Origin: Calliopum simillimum
Taxonomy: Eukaryota > Arthropoda > Insecta > Diptera > Lauxaniidae
Length of the DNA: 64,000 nucleotides
Assembly (NCBI GenBank): GCA_951812925.1
Contig: OX638369.1
Location: 29,252,392-29,316,391 of the forward strand
Reading direction: 5' to 3'
Position numbers and translations under genes: made by a program. Positions 36,107 to 46,379 of the stretch are shown here, in pieces; position 1 is the first letter of the stretch, and each line of letters begins with the position of its first letter. The notes under the pieces were generated by a model. That model did not search any database. It had not been told where the DNA came from and saw only the letters and a list, made by a program, of their open reading frames with translations.

Positions 36107-38166
36107 TTAGTTTTTGGCCAGGCCAAAGATACCACCTTTACTAGTTTTTTTTTTACTTATCAAAAGAATAGATAATTTGGAGATTTTTATAGGGCACATA
36201 CAACCCATATATGCCTTAAAAGTTTAAAAAAAAAAATACCAAAACATTTAGTCAATAAACAGAAAATTCCATGCTACAAATTTTAAATGTTGCCTCAGCA
36301 ATTTCTGGGTAGGCGGCAGTAGTGGCATTTAAAGAACTTAAATGCATGAATGCATCAGTGCCAATTACCTACAGGTCAAAGTGTTACCATACAATGATAC
36401 CATAGGTGCAACTACGGTCGAGTAGAAACGCATTAAGCAGCAGAGAGTATGAGTGTGTGCATATGCATGAATGTGAGAACTCAAGGACCTACTGCTTGTG
36501 CCTGTGCTTGTTGAACACTTTTAATTGTTGTATGCAGTAAAACGCCACAACACTACACACAAACTTTGGCAACGGCCAGCCATGACGATGTCTTTAATGA
36601 ACGACGGACGCAGTGCAACAATAATAACAACTTATGTGTGTAATTGTAGGTGTAGGACTTTGTTGAGTTTTTATAGTTTATTTTTTAACCAATTTTGAAC
36701 AGAAATGATTTTCTAAAAAAAACAACTTGACTTCATTAAATTTATTCATAAAATTGAATTGACTACTAAAGAAGCTGATGAATTATTTTCTTAAGACTTA
36801 ATTTTTAAACTTCTTAATTACTATGTACAATTGGTTAATTTATGAAAATTTTAAAAATAAAACAAACCCTTTTTTCAGTAAATAAATGAAATGTGTGCAA
36901 ATTTTCATTTTGTGTAAAACTTTCACAAACATGGAATAAACATTCAGCAGAGTTACCACACAAAAATAACCTTAGGTAGTGCCAACTACCTTGTTACCCT
37001 TGCACTTTCAAAAGTGTTTGAGTGTATGAGCGTTTGTTAGCCAAATTGTTTGGCATAGCAATTAGTTATTTGTGTCTGTTGAGCTCTAACACTAAATTGT
37101 TGTTTTTGTTGTTGGTTTGTATAATTGTAGTGTAGGTCAGAACTGGGCATACAAAAGTGTAAAAATATTAAATGGGGTCAGTGGCAAGATTATGCTCTGC
37201 ATAAATGATTTTATGTCTATGTAAAGCAAAAAAATATTGCACATTTAAGGATTTTGATCTGAATTTTTATTTTGTAACTAAATTTCCAATGTTGATTTTG
37301 TTAGGTTTTTTAGTTTATGAATCAATTTTCAAAAGCATTTTTACTTTCTGTTTAAAAATAAAATTTTTTTAACAGTTGTCTTCGAATTGATATATTTCTT
37401 TTTCTACTAAATGCCGCTATATGGGTGGGTCTTCAAAAAATATACCATTCAATGTCCCGGGGCTCAGAAACGTGTTTAAATTTAAAATTTTATACTTAAA
37501 CTATTTAATACAGATACGTACCCAGAGCTTATATACGTGTGTTATTTTTTAAAAAACAGTTTAAAAATTTTGTAAAAAACGGAAGTGTGCATCATTCTCC
37601 GCGTAAGTTTCTTTTTAAATTACTGTACTAAACATATTATTTTATCTTTACACAAATTAATCAATAAAAATTACAGGGGCTATCCACTAGTTTCAACTTT
37701 AAAAGGAAAAATGCTTTTTTCAGCATTTTGTCATTCTTCGTTTCAACATTTTCCGTCGTTTTTTAGCAACATTTCATCATTCTCCGTTTAGTAACCCTCT
37801 ACCTGGTTTTTTGTTGTTAGTTTTGCTTAAACTATTTATTTAAAAAATACAAATCAAAATTTAGTCATAAAACACTTCAATAAATTTTTTAAATTTCCAA
37901 CATAAATTTTTAGGGTTGCCACCTAGATATTTTCGAAAATCTTATATAAATAATTCTTACTTTTTTGACTAAATTGAAATTTTTGGTTTCAGAGCGGCTC
38001 AAATTAACTTCTTTAAAATTTTACAAAAGTTTCGGTGTTGTTTAAACCATTTATTTAAGAAATGAAAATTTAAATTGAGTCTTAAGAAGCTTTTCTAAAA
38101 TTCAACATAAATTTTTAGAGTTGCCACCTGTTTATTTTTAAGAATCTGAAATGATTCTCACTTTTT
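36107..38166 (+). other. Intronic DNA between two copies of the ~0.85 kb repeat
   Basis: No gene is seen. 37915-38130 contains 'gggttgccacctag' and 'gagttgccacctg' units, related to the satellite at 55 kb. Confidence 0.5.
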
Positions 38167-38870
38167 ATACCCTACACCCAGAGTATATTCACTTTGTCCT
38201 TCCGTTTGTAACGCATAGAAGGAGGCGTGGCAGATATAGAAAAGTATATATATTCTTGATCAGCGTCACCTCCTGAGTCGATATAGACATGTCCGTCTGT
38301 CTGGCTGGCTGGCTGGGTGGCTGGCTGGCTGACTGGCTGGCTGGCTGGCTGGGTGGCTGGCTGTGTGTTGAAATACACTTTTTGGGAAAACTGAGCAAGA
38401 TATTTCAATGAAATTTGGTACACTGCCTCCGTCATCAAAGTTAGCTTGGGGGATTGAAAATGAGCGAAATCGGTCAACGGACACGCCTACCGCCCATACA
38501 AAAAATATATTCAAAATGCAATTTTAGGAGTAATTTTCACGACAATGCAACCAAAATACGCATAAATACTAAGAATTGTAAGAGCAAGCTTTGAGAAAAA
38601 ACTGAGCAAATTCGGACAAGAGGGCGTGGCACCCTCCATATAAGCAAAAGCTTCAAAACGCTATTCTGAAAGCGTTTTATGAGATATTAGAACCAAATTT
38701 GACTTAGACACTAAGAATCATAAATGAAAGCTCTCAACAAAAATTGGGTGAAATCGGACAAGAGGGCGTGGCACCTCCCATATGAGCAAAAGCTTCAAAA
38801 TGCTATACTGAAAGAGTTTTTTGAGATAATCCCACCAAACTTCACTCACATACTACATACAGACTATAAA
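38167..38870 (+). mobile_element. Dispersed ~0.9 kb repeat, copy 3, left part (split by the Polinton)
   Basis: It starts ataccctacacccagagtat and carries the fly-type motif tcacctcctgagtcgatata, followed by a (ctgg)n run at 38300-38360 and several 'gagggcgtggcacctcccat' segments. It continues after the Polinton at 46825-47011. It is non-coding. Confidence 0.85.
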
Positions 38871-38876
38871 TGCACG
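38871..38876. repeat. Left target-site duplication of the Polinton (tgcacg)
   Basis: The hexamer tgcacg directly precedes the first base of the left inverted repeat and is identical to the hexamer after the right one. Removing the element and one hexamer rejoins the interrupted host repeat smoothly (...actataaatgcacg / ctctaagc...). Confidence 0.9.
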
Positions 38877-39274
38877 AGTAGGGTGTATTCGTGCGTTCGA
38901 GCACACTCCTGGCAGAGGCCCCTGGCAGAATTTTCCCCCTTCCTAGTACATCGTGGCAGAATTGCCCCTGTAGGAGCCCCTTTCTAGTACATCTTGGCAG
39001 AAGGTGCCCCTGTAGGAGCCCCTTTCTAGTACATCTTGGCAGAATTTCCCCTGTAGGAGCCCCTTCCTAGTATATCTTGGCAGAATTGCTGCTGTAGGAG
39101 ACAGAATTTTTTTTCCTAGTTGAATTTTTTTAAAGATATTTTTATAGGTCCTTTGTTGTTGTTGTTGTTTCTTATGTTTTTTATTTTTTTGTTATTTTAT
39201 ATGCTAATGGGGTTATGGTGAACATATACCTTAGTAGATTATGGAGGTAGTTCTTAAACTTATTGTTACCGGAA
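38877..39274 (+). repeat. Polinton left terminal inverted repeat (398 bp)
   Basis: It matches the reverse complement of 46380-46818 from the terminal AGTAGGG to ttgttaccggaa. Its outer half contains about four tandem units of roughly 45 bp built around 'tagtacatc(t/g)tggcagaa' and 'cccctgtaggagcccc'. The inner half holds a gtt run and a T-rich stretch. Tandem repeats inside Polinton termini are compatible with a protein-primed, slippage-prone end (inference). Confidence 0.9.
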
Positions 39275-39743
39275 AGTACATCGTGGCAGAATTTCTCAGA
39301 ATTGGCGGAGGTAAAAAATTTTCGGCATATTTTTTTTATTTTCCTGCTTGGTAGTTGAATTAAATGTGAAATATCGACTGCGTAACAAAAATCCAATGCT
39401 AACAAAACAAACAAACAAATCCATAATTTGTCCACAGTGTATGTCTGTGTGTACATATATTTTTCTACGCATATTTTGTATACAAATGAGAATTGAATCC
39501 CATTTCCACACCACCAATGATGTAGGGATTGAGATGCGCTTTTTTACTGTGGTATCCCCAGTAGACCCAATCCACATGTAGATCAGATTCAAGATAAATA
39601 AATATGTCTATTATCATATTTAAAATAGCGTAATATTTATCATCTCGCATAACCCATGAAATAAAAATTATATATTATTCATCATTCTCAATAAGTACTT
39701 CGTCTCATATCATATCTCTTATCTCTATAATATTCTAAATTGA

Positions 39744-40472
39744 CCAAATTCAAATCTCAAAAGATGTAAAAAATGTAATAAAAATTTTTCTCGAGCCTCT
39801 ACCATGAAACGTCATATGAAGAATAACTGTAAGAAGGTGAGTAATAATGCACCCGAAATTAAACTACAGTTGTATGCTAATCTGCAAGAAGAAAACCATC
39901 AAGACAATCAAAATTCGAATACACAGCAATCAATAAAAAAAAATATATCCAATCAACCAACATTCATGCTACAGTTCTGTCCTGCAATGGATAGTATGTA
40001 CCTTGCATTATTTAACCGACATAGTTTTGGTGTGGAAGCCCAAAAGTTTTTAATGGAAAAGAATTATACTAAAAAATATACAGGTTTAGCTAAAAAGGTG
40101 CTGAGTAATACGGGTGACGAACCTGTATCAATTATAACCCAATTCAAATACATCAATCAAGCTAACGAAAAGGCGTTTAAAACAGTGAAAATTAATACAA
40201 CACTAAACGAGGAGAATATTGAGCAAGATTTCATTAATAAAGTTGTGCAACCGATTGGAGAGAAAATTACAGAATTTGAACGGGAAAATAAAGCAATTGT
40301 ACTGTATATGTGCTATTTAAAATTCTTTTTTAAAAATCTTCAACCACTGGAGCAAAAATCACAACAGCAAATTGTACAGATTAACTCAAAAGTATATGAG
40401 ATGGATGATGATTGTAATTTAAGTTATGTTGAAGAGAATTCTGAAGACATCCCAGGTTTTAGAAATCAATAA
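39744..40472 (+). CDS. Polinton zinc-finger protein ORF
   Basis: The ATG at 39804 opens a 222-codon frame, but the frame is already open from 39744. The residues before that ATG complete a C2HC zinc finger: CKKC, then twelve residues including a Phe, then His and Cys four residues later. The functional start may therefore lie in an upstream spliced exon, or the ORF is 5'-truncated. After a Gln/Asn-rich linker comes a roughly 130-residue region with 'AFKTVKINTTLNEENIEQDF' and 'ITEFERENKAIVLYM'. As I recall, similar zinc-finger-plus-helical proteins accompany insect and cnidarian Polintons, often next to or fused with polymerase B; I could not check this. A role in DNA recognition is inferred only from the finger. 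No downstream polymerase frame exists here. Confidence 0.6.
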   Translation, partial: PNSNLKRCKKCNKNFSRASTMKRHMKNNCKKVSNNAPEIKLQLYANLQEENHQDNQNSNTQQSIKKNISNQPTFMLQFCPAMDSMYLALFNRHSFGVEAQKFLMEKNYTKKYTGLAKKVLSNTGDEPVSIITQFKYINQANEKAFKTVKINTTLNEENIEQDFINKVVQPIGEKITEFERENKAIVLYMCYLKFFFKNLQPLEQKSQQQIVQINSKVYEMDDDCNLSYVEENSEDIPGFRNQ

Positions 40473-40885
40473 TCCATTAATCTATTAGCATGTAACATGA
40501 AAAATGAAAATTAAAACTTATGATAAACTTAACAATTATAGGTCTTTTATTTTATTATTAATTCACTTTTCAGAAATATTAAAATCAAAATTAAACCCCT
40601 TGTAGGAATACACATACTTGAAACTTCAAATTTTTTTCAAAATTTTTTTTAAATTGAAAACTTGAAACTTCAAAATTTTTCCAACATTATTCAAATTGAA
40701 TAAGGATCTCGAAAGCGGTTTCATAAAACCATAATATCAGTCTTTGATAATGAAATTCATATGAAATCAGCATCATATAAACAATTTTTGTCCTCAATTC
40801 TGCTTAATTGTAATCTGATTCCTTGTTTATATTGCTAAGGATATTGAAAGCGGTTTTGCTAAATCAGCATATTAGCCTTCAATTC

Positions 40886-41011
40886 ATGATTTCATCATAT
40901 GATGAAATCATCATTGTTTATATAAACAATTTTAAGCATAAACTGATTCCTTGCATATATCCCTAAATCAACATATCAGCCTTTCATGATTTCATCATAT
41001 GATGAAATCAT
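40886..41011. repeat. Two identical 26-bp perfect palindromes, exactly 100 bp apart, in the Polinton
   Basis: A self-complementary 26-mer (left half atgatttcatcat) occupies 40886-40911 and again 40986-41011. Each is followed by attgtttatataa. Shorter relatives (gatgaaatca plus ttgtttatataaac) recur at 40755-40790 and 42355-42500. They lie in the non-coding gap between two ORFs. They could be regulatory or replication sites; no function is shown. Confidence 0.75.
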
Positions 41012-41549
41012 TATTGTTTATATAAGCGATCCGACAACAACAATTGTTAGGCAACCAATTTGTTATTTAATATCAAGTTTTCCGTAAATTTTGTTTACAT
41101 AAGCCTCATCCTGTTTTTAATTATTTTAGTATATAGAAAGGCATTTGCGAAAACATGATCAATCATGTTCTTGTGAGCTAGCTTATCCAGATTAATTAAA
41201 ATTTTTTGTTTATATTAATTGTATGAGGCTCACCCAACTTTTGAATTTTGTTTATCTTGGTCGCATCCTGTTTATAATTATTTTAACATATTGGAGTTCA
41301 TCTGCGTAAGATGTTTAATCATGAGTTATTTAAATGTTTACATAACTCCAGATATCCATTCCAGTAAAATAAATACTGTTTATGTATTGCAACAAAATAT
41401 GAAGGATAAACGGTTATGTCAACGAAATATATAATAGATATGTACATACATATTTATATAAAATTTTACAATAAAAGCTGGGAGTTTTGAATTGAAAATT
41501 AGTTTCAAAGATTTCGTTCGACAGCAACATACAAAAAGTAAAATTTAAA

Positions 41550-41921
41550 ATGGAAGCACAACTACAAAGTCTTTTCCAGATAAATCCTTCATCTAACATC
41601 AATCAATATTTACCTTTAAAGGATATGGAGATGAATAAAATATTTGAGATCCTCAGGATTGATCGAGTCCAGACAAAATATGGGGAGGCAATAAGATGTA
41701 TTTTAAGCGAAGGATGTTTTATTTATCTACCGAAAAGGTTTCTTAACATCACTCAGGAGCAAATCGACTACTTAAACAAAAATCCTCATATTTTGAAGAA
41801 GATTTTTAGTGCCGATGGAAGCAATCAATTTCATATTGATAAAACAATAATTGACTTCAATTTTTATGGACAATTTATAGATACTAAAAATATCTGGAAA
41901 TTAAAAAAAATTTATAAATAA
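41550..41921 (+). CDS. Polinton small conserved ORF, 123 residues
   Basis: This is an intact ATG-to-stop frame with a favourable context (aaaATGG), a TATA-like tttatataaaa about 100 bp upstream, and an AATAAA overlapping the stop. The protein is basic and small. Its centre reads 'MNKIFEILRIDRVQTKYGEA' and then 'FIYLPKRFLNITQEQIDYLN'. From memory, short insect proteins with a '...i..i..v.TkyG.....l......vfLPkRy' pattern occur repeatedly beside Polinton genes; I cannot verify this. Function is unknown. A single-strand DNA-binding role is a guess I would not rely on. It looks undamaged, unlike the neighbouring protease remnant. Confidence 0.6.
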   Translation: MEAQLQSLFQINPSSNINQYLPLKDMEMNKIFEILRIDRVQTKYGEAIRCILSEGCFIYLPKRFLNITQEQIDYLNKNPHILKKIFSADGSNQFHIDKTIIDFNFYGQFIDTKNIWKLKKIYK

Positions 41922-41969
41922 AATCTATTCAAATATAAAACAACACCAATTTTTCTTTTTATTTAATTT

Positions 41970-42272
41970 TTATTTCAGATTTGCTTTTGTTAGTAAAAAT
42001 TTTAGACATAAGTGACCACAATTTACAGTGTTGAATTTTTGGTACTGAAAATAGTTATAGCTAATATTTTTTCCTAAATATTTGATTATCTCCTTTGGTG
42101 GTTGAAGATTTCCAAAGCTGTCAAAATATTCAATTTCATTATTCTTTTTCCAGTATGCTACCCAATGTGTACCCGGTCCTTTTGATGTATCCAGATTGAT
42201 TATTCCGCATTCCGTTTTAAATGGTTAGTTTGGCAGTGTGTCACGTATAACCACACAATTGTTTATTTTAAG
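41970..42272 (-). pseudogene. Remnant of Polinton adenovirus-type cysteine protease
   Basis: On the reverse strand, about 100 codons end at a stop at 41970-41972 and match the adenain/Ulp1-type maturation protease of Polintons and adenoviruses. All four catalytic positions can be seen: His in GTHWVAYW, Asp in EYFDSFGN, Gln six residues ahead of the nucleophile, and Cys in NCGHLCLKFL. The Gln-x6-Cys spacing equals that of the adenoviral enzyme (family knowledge). The frame is broken by an in-frame TAA (42225-42227 on the plus strand) between the 'RDTLPN' and 'PFKTECG' parts, and by another stop at 42273-42275. The N-terminal portion is missing. In a full element this enzyme matures capsid proteins; here it is dead but diagnostic. 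Confidence 0.85.
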
Positions 42273-42776
42273 CTATATCAGCGACAGACATGAACAGACA
42301 TGAATGGACATGAATTTATCATAAGAGAAAATATGATCTCCTAACAGTCTGAGTTATGATGAAATCACTATTGTTTATATAAACAATCCTTGTCCTCACG
42401 TTGCTTAATGATTTAGGAATATAAGCAAGGAATCGGCTTATCAGCCTTTAATGATGAAATATCCTGAGTTATGATGAAATCATTATTGTTTACATTAAAA
42501 AACATGATCTCTTAAGAGTTTCAATAGTTATTATATATGTATGTGTGAGAAGCATCTGTGTGATATTTTATATTAAATATGTTGGTCAGTGCTATATGAA
42601 ATTTTTAGTGGATGGATGTTTGAAATGTATACTCCAACTCCAAATACACGATAGTAGCTGTAGCTTTCAATATAAATTAAAGTACTGGAAAGTCTTATTT
42701 TAATTTTTAATGAATCATTATGTATTTTAGATTTGCGTTTTAAGCTTTAGTCTTTTCTGCTTTTCTTGGAGGTTTA

Positions 42777-43010
42777 TTAATTGTATACTTCAGTTTCTTC
42801 TTCTAGCTCTCGATCCATTTCAGTCCTTTGATTAAAAGAACTTGAATTATGAAGCTGAAATCCTAATGATTTTAGAAATTCTTTGTTTATGGCTGTTAAT
42901 GTAAGTTTACTTTCTTTAAAAGGCTTTGACTGATACTTTGTTTCTTCCTCTTGTGCAACCGAAATCAATGATGATCCTCTTTGTAGGTTATTTTTATTGA
43001 AAATAATCAT
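42777..43010 (-). CDS. Small reverse-strand Polinton ORF
   Basis: Starting at the first ATG (43008-43010) it gives 77 residues; the frame is open a little further upstream without an ATG. It contains 'LTAINKEFLKSLGFQLHN' and an acidic, Glu-rich C-terminus. The 'lt..n..FLkSLGf' pattern is one I recall from short insect Polinton ORFs, but this is an unverified memory. No domain or membrane segment is visible. It is on the same strand as the protease remnant and could be the last part of the same transcription block. Function is unknown and it may be decayed. Confidence 0.4.
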   Translation of the reverse strand: MIIFNKNNLQRGSSLISVAQEEETKYQSKPFKESKLTLTAINKEFLKSLGFQLHNSSSFNQRTEMDRELEEETEVYN

Positions 43011-43299
43011 TATGAAAGTTTTAATAGTGACGTTGTTTAGCTGTACACAGTTCACAGATAACTAAATAATTTTTAGGGTAATTCATATGTTTGAAACATA
43101 TCTACTCAATGCTAATTTGTTACTGATCATAAATGCGATAAACAAATTTAGCAAAAAATATATATGTAGGTAATAACATAAGATACTGAAACCAACGTTC
43201 ATCCAATTCGTAATCGTAAATAACGAATTCGGTCTTTAGTTAGTATAGCCCATTTCTCTCAAATGATTTGTACACATGAGAGAAGTATAAAAAGTTTTG

Positions 43300-44170
43300 A
43301 AGCTTAAAATTTTCATATGTTTGAAAAGTTTGAGGTTTCAAATTTTTCAAATATTTTCAAATTTTTCAAATATTTTCAAATATTTGAAAATTTGAAAAAT
43401 TTTAACTTTTTTCAAATTTTTCAAATATTTTCAAATTTTTCAAATATTTGAAAATTTGAAAATTTAAACTTTTTTCAAATTTTTCAAATATTTTCAAATA
43501 TTTGAAAATTTGAAAAATTTTAACTTTTTTCAAATTTTTCAAAATTTTTCAAATATTTGCAATTTGAAAAAAGTTTGAAAAATTTTGAAGTTTCAAGATT
43601 TCAATTTGAAAAAAGTTTGAAAAAATTTGAAGTTTCAAGTTTTCAATTTGAAAAAAGTTTGAAAAATTTTGAAGTTTCAAGATTTCAATTTGAAAAAAGT
43701 TTGAAAAAATTTGAAGTTTCAAGTTTTCAATTTGAAAAAAGTTTGAAAAAAAATTGAAGTTTCAAGTTTTCAATTTGAAAAAGTTTGAAAAAATTTTAAG
43801 TTTCAAGTTTTCAATTTGAAAAAAGTTTGAAAAATTTGAAATTACAAGTTTTCAATTTGAAAAAAGTTTGAAAAATTTTGAAGTTTCAAAATTTTCAAAT
43901 TGAAAAAAGTTTGAAAAAAAATTGAAGTTTCAAGTTTTGAATTTGAAAAAGTTTGAAAAAATTTGAAGTTTCAAGTTTTCAATTTGAAAAAAGTTTGAAA
44001 AATTTGAAATTACAAGTTTTCAATTTGAAAAAAGTTTGAAAAATTTTGAAGTTTCAAAATTTTCAAATTGAAAAAAGTTTGAAAAATTTGAAGTTTCAAG
44101 TTTTCAATTTGAAAAAAGTTTGAAAAATTTTGAAGTTTCAAAATTTTCAAATTGAAAAAAAGTTTGAAAA
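43300..44170. repeat. A/T-rich tandem repeat inside the Polinton (~42 bp unit)
   Basis: Units of the type ttgaaaaaagtttgaaaaat + tttgaagtttcaagttttca repeat many times directly upstream of the 428-residue ORF. The first 250 bp are a self-complementary variant (caaatatttgaaaatttg). Related units in the opposite orientation are at about 40615-40705. The short repetitive ORFs that read through it are artefacts. Confidence 0.9.
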
Positions 44171-44172
44171 AG

Positions 44173-44208
44173 TATTTAAAGGATGCAAGAATGAATTCAA
44201 TATCAGTA
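44173..44208 (+). promoter_or_regulatory. Candidate core promoter of the large Polinton ORF
   Basis: tatttaaag begins at 44173 and tcagtat at 44203 places a possible start A at 44205, with 32 bases between the TATA T and that A. The ATG follows 32 bases later. This fits an insect TATA plus initiator arrangement, inferred from sequence alone. Confidence 0.4.
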
Positions 44209-44236
44209 TACTTTTTACCTTCAATTGTATAACATC

Positions 44237-45520
44237 ATGAATCCAAAAATTTTAGAAGATCTTATCAAAACTCGAAATATTTTAAAGAAGAAATACAAGC
44301 AAATAAAATTGAAAGAAACAGCAAATGATGATTTCTTAGAGAAAACTTTTAAGCCAATAACAAAACCATTAAAAGAATTATATAATGCGTCTAATGAAAA
44401 CCTAATAGAAAATAAAAAGATTGATAACAACTTTAATCGAGATTATAATGGAGATTATTATGACGATAATGCTAGGAGTTCACCAACTAAAAAGAGCAAA
44501 CTAGATTTTGAGAAATTTGACAACAAGAAACGAGAAAACAGTTCATCTAATGAAGACGTTCCGATATCTGAGAAAGATATTAATGAAGATGTCGAAAGCG
44601 AAAACAGTAAATCCTTCAAAAGCCAAAATAGTGAAGACGTTGAAAGTGAAAATAGTGAAGCTTTTGAAAGCGGAAATAGTATGGAGCTTGAAAGAGAAAA
44701 TTTTTCCGTTTTAGAGGACTTGAGTGGTTTAATAAAGTCAGCTGATTTCGATATATTGTATGGACCTAAAAAACAATTGGACGGAAATTGGAAATTAGGA
44801 AACATCAATTGTAAAATAAATAATGAGAAAATAATATTGCCTAATCACAAAAGTTGGTTTCTAAACCCTGGACTACATCAATTATTATTTTTAAAGAAGC
44901 CTAATCCAAATATCTATAATGATGATGATAAAAAAATATATAAGGCCATTTTAGAACAATCAAATGTTCATAAAGTTGGATTTGTATCAAATGGTCGTAT
45001 TAGGGGTCCAAATTCATATAAGTATAGAACAATAATTAAATATTTATTTACTAAAAATCCCAGATCTAGTAATAAATACGGAGGCAACGTACTAATGCAA
45101 TCAAATCAGCATAAATTTAATAATTTTGATGATTGGAATGCTCCAACTGAACTGGCGGATAGATCAGGAAACAAACAAAAACCTAGGAAAAAATCTACAT
45201 ATAGCGATTTGTATGGAGACAACATGAAAATACAATTAAATGAGCGCAAGTCTAAGTGTGATGACTGGGAGGATTCAAATGAATTGGAGGATAGATCGAG
45301 AGATAATCAGCAATTAAGGGAAAAATCTGCATCTAATGATATATATAAAGATTATATACAAATGCAAATTAATGAATACCAACCTAATTATGATGACTGG
45401 GAAGATCCTAATGAATTGGTTGGCAGACTGCGGCTTTTAATAACATTCGGGTGGAAAAATCATATTAGCGAAATAGTTTTAATAATTAATGAATTGCGTG
45501 AAGCTGGCATTATAGTTTAG
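44237..45520 (+). CDS. Polinton-associated protein (DUF8207-like), about 428 residues
   Basis: This is the longest ORF in the element. I start at the ATG at 44237; the frame extends slightly upstream without an ATG. A TATA-like tatttaaag at 44173 and an initiator-like tcagta with A at 44205 are spaced as expected for a promoter. The order is: an N-terminal helix 'LEDLIKTRNILKKKYKQIKL' and 'KTFKPITKPLKELYN'; a long acidic Ser/Glu-rich low-complexity middle (roughly residues 70-160); a folded-looking core with 'YGPKKQLDGNWKLG', 'GLHQLLFLKKPNPNIYN' and 'RGPNSYKYRTIIKYLF'; then three imperfect 'DDW..(P/S)(N/T)EL..R' repeats and a terminal 'IVLIINELREAGIIV'. This architecture matches a family very common in insect Polintons that I believe is catalogued as DUF8207 (recalled, not checked). 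Its role is unknown, possibly virion-related. Confidence 0.75.
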   Translation: MNPKILEDLIKTRNILKKKYKQIKLKETANDDFLEKTFKPITKPLKELYNASNENLIENKKIDNNFNRDYNGDYYDDNARSSPTKKSKLDFEKFDNKKRENSSSNEDVPISEKDINEDVESENSKSFKSQNSEDVESENSEAFESGNSMELERENFSVLEDLSGLIKSADFDILYGPKKQLDGNWKLGNINCKINNEKIILPNHKSWFLNPGLHQLLFLKKPNPNIYNDDDKKIYKAILEQSNVHKVGFVSNGRIRGPNSYKYRTIIKYLFTKNPRSSNKYGGNVLMQSNQHKFNNFDDWNAPTELADRSGNKQKPRKKSTYSDLYGDNMKIQLNERKSKCDDWEDSNELEDRSRDNQQLREKSASNDIYKDYIQMQINEYQPNYDDWEDPNELVGRLRLLITFGWKNHISEIVLIINELREAGIIV

Positions 45521-46379
45521 ATAAAAATACATACATATATGGTTGATCGATTGATTGATTGGTTGAATCTTCAATACACTTTTGGAAAAACATAAATAAA
45601 TCTTTAAGAAAAATTGTATTACTTCTAAGAAAAATTTTGTACCGAAATATCAATAAGCTATTAAAAAATACAAAAAAAAAATTTACAATTGTTCTTATTT
45701 AATATAGGTCAAGAACATGCAAAATTTCAAGTTTAGATACATACTGTAAACAAATTATGAATTAAAGGGTCTTTTGTTTGATTGTTTATTTAGACTGAAA
45801 TATAATACTCAATATAGTGAAGCTGCCAATATTATACGTATATTTTAGCTTCAACAAAGCAAGAGGGAAAAATGATCAATAAACAAATTGCAGCATACGA
45901 CGTACATACACACATATTTGTTTATCGAAAATTGGTTGACATATAAAATATGTGATCCACTAAGATATTCAAATAAGACTTGTACCTCATAAGTAATATG
46001 AAAAATATTGTTCATACAGACACAGACACATACATATTTGCATACCGAAAATCGGTGGACACATGAAATATGTGAGATATACAAATAACAAGTCTTATCA
46101 TGATAAGTTTTAATATTTTCACCCAGTCTGAAGTTTCTGATAACCTGATACATTAATTTCAATTTCATATTGAAAATTTTAGTCACTGAAAGGGGGGCGT
46201 GGATATGAGTTTGATTATCTTGACCTTTGTTAGATTGTCATGGATCCTATATCAGTTGGTCGAAAAAATATTATAAGTATATAGTAATGTAAGTAATATA
46301 CAAAATCTATTTTTTACATATAAAAACATTATATTCGCCAGATAGCATGATTTTAATACCTTATAATATGAGTCATCGC

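Noticed and set aside
39181..39592. Several 60-98-codon ORFs on both strands
   Set aside because: They overlap the Polinton terminal repeat and its edge, with no domain. Mirror frames occur in the other terminus.
43557..43757. 66-codon ORF with 'FEKSLKKFEVSS' repeats
   Set aside because: Direct translation of the A/T tandem array.
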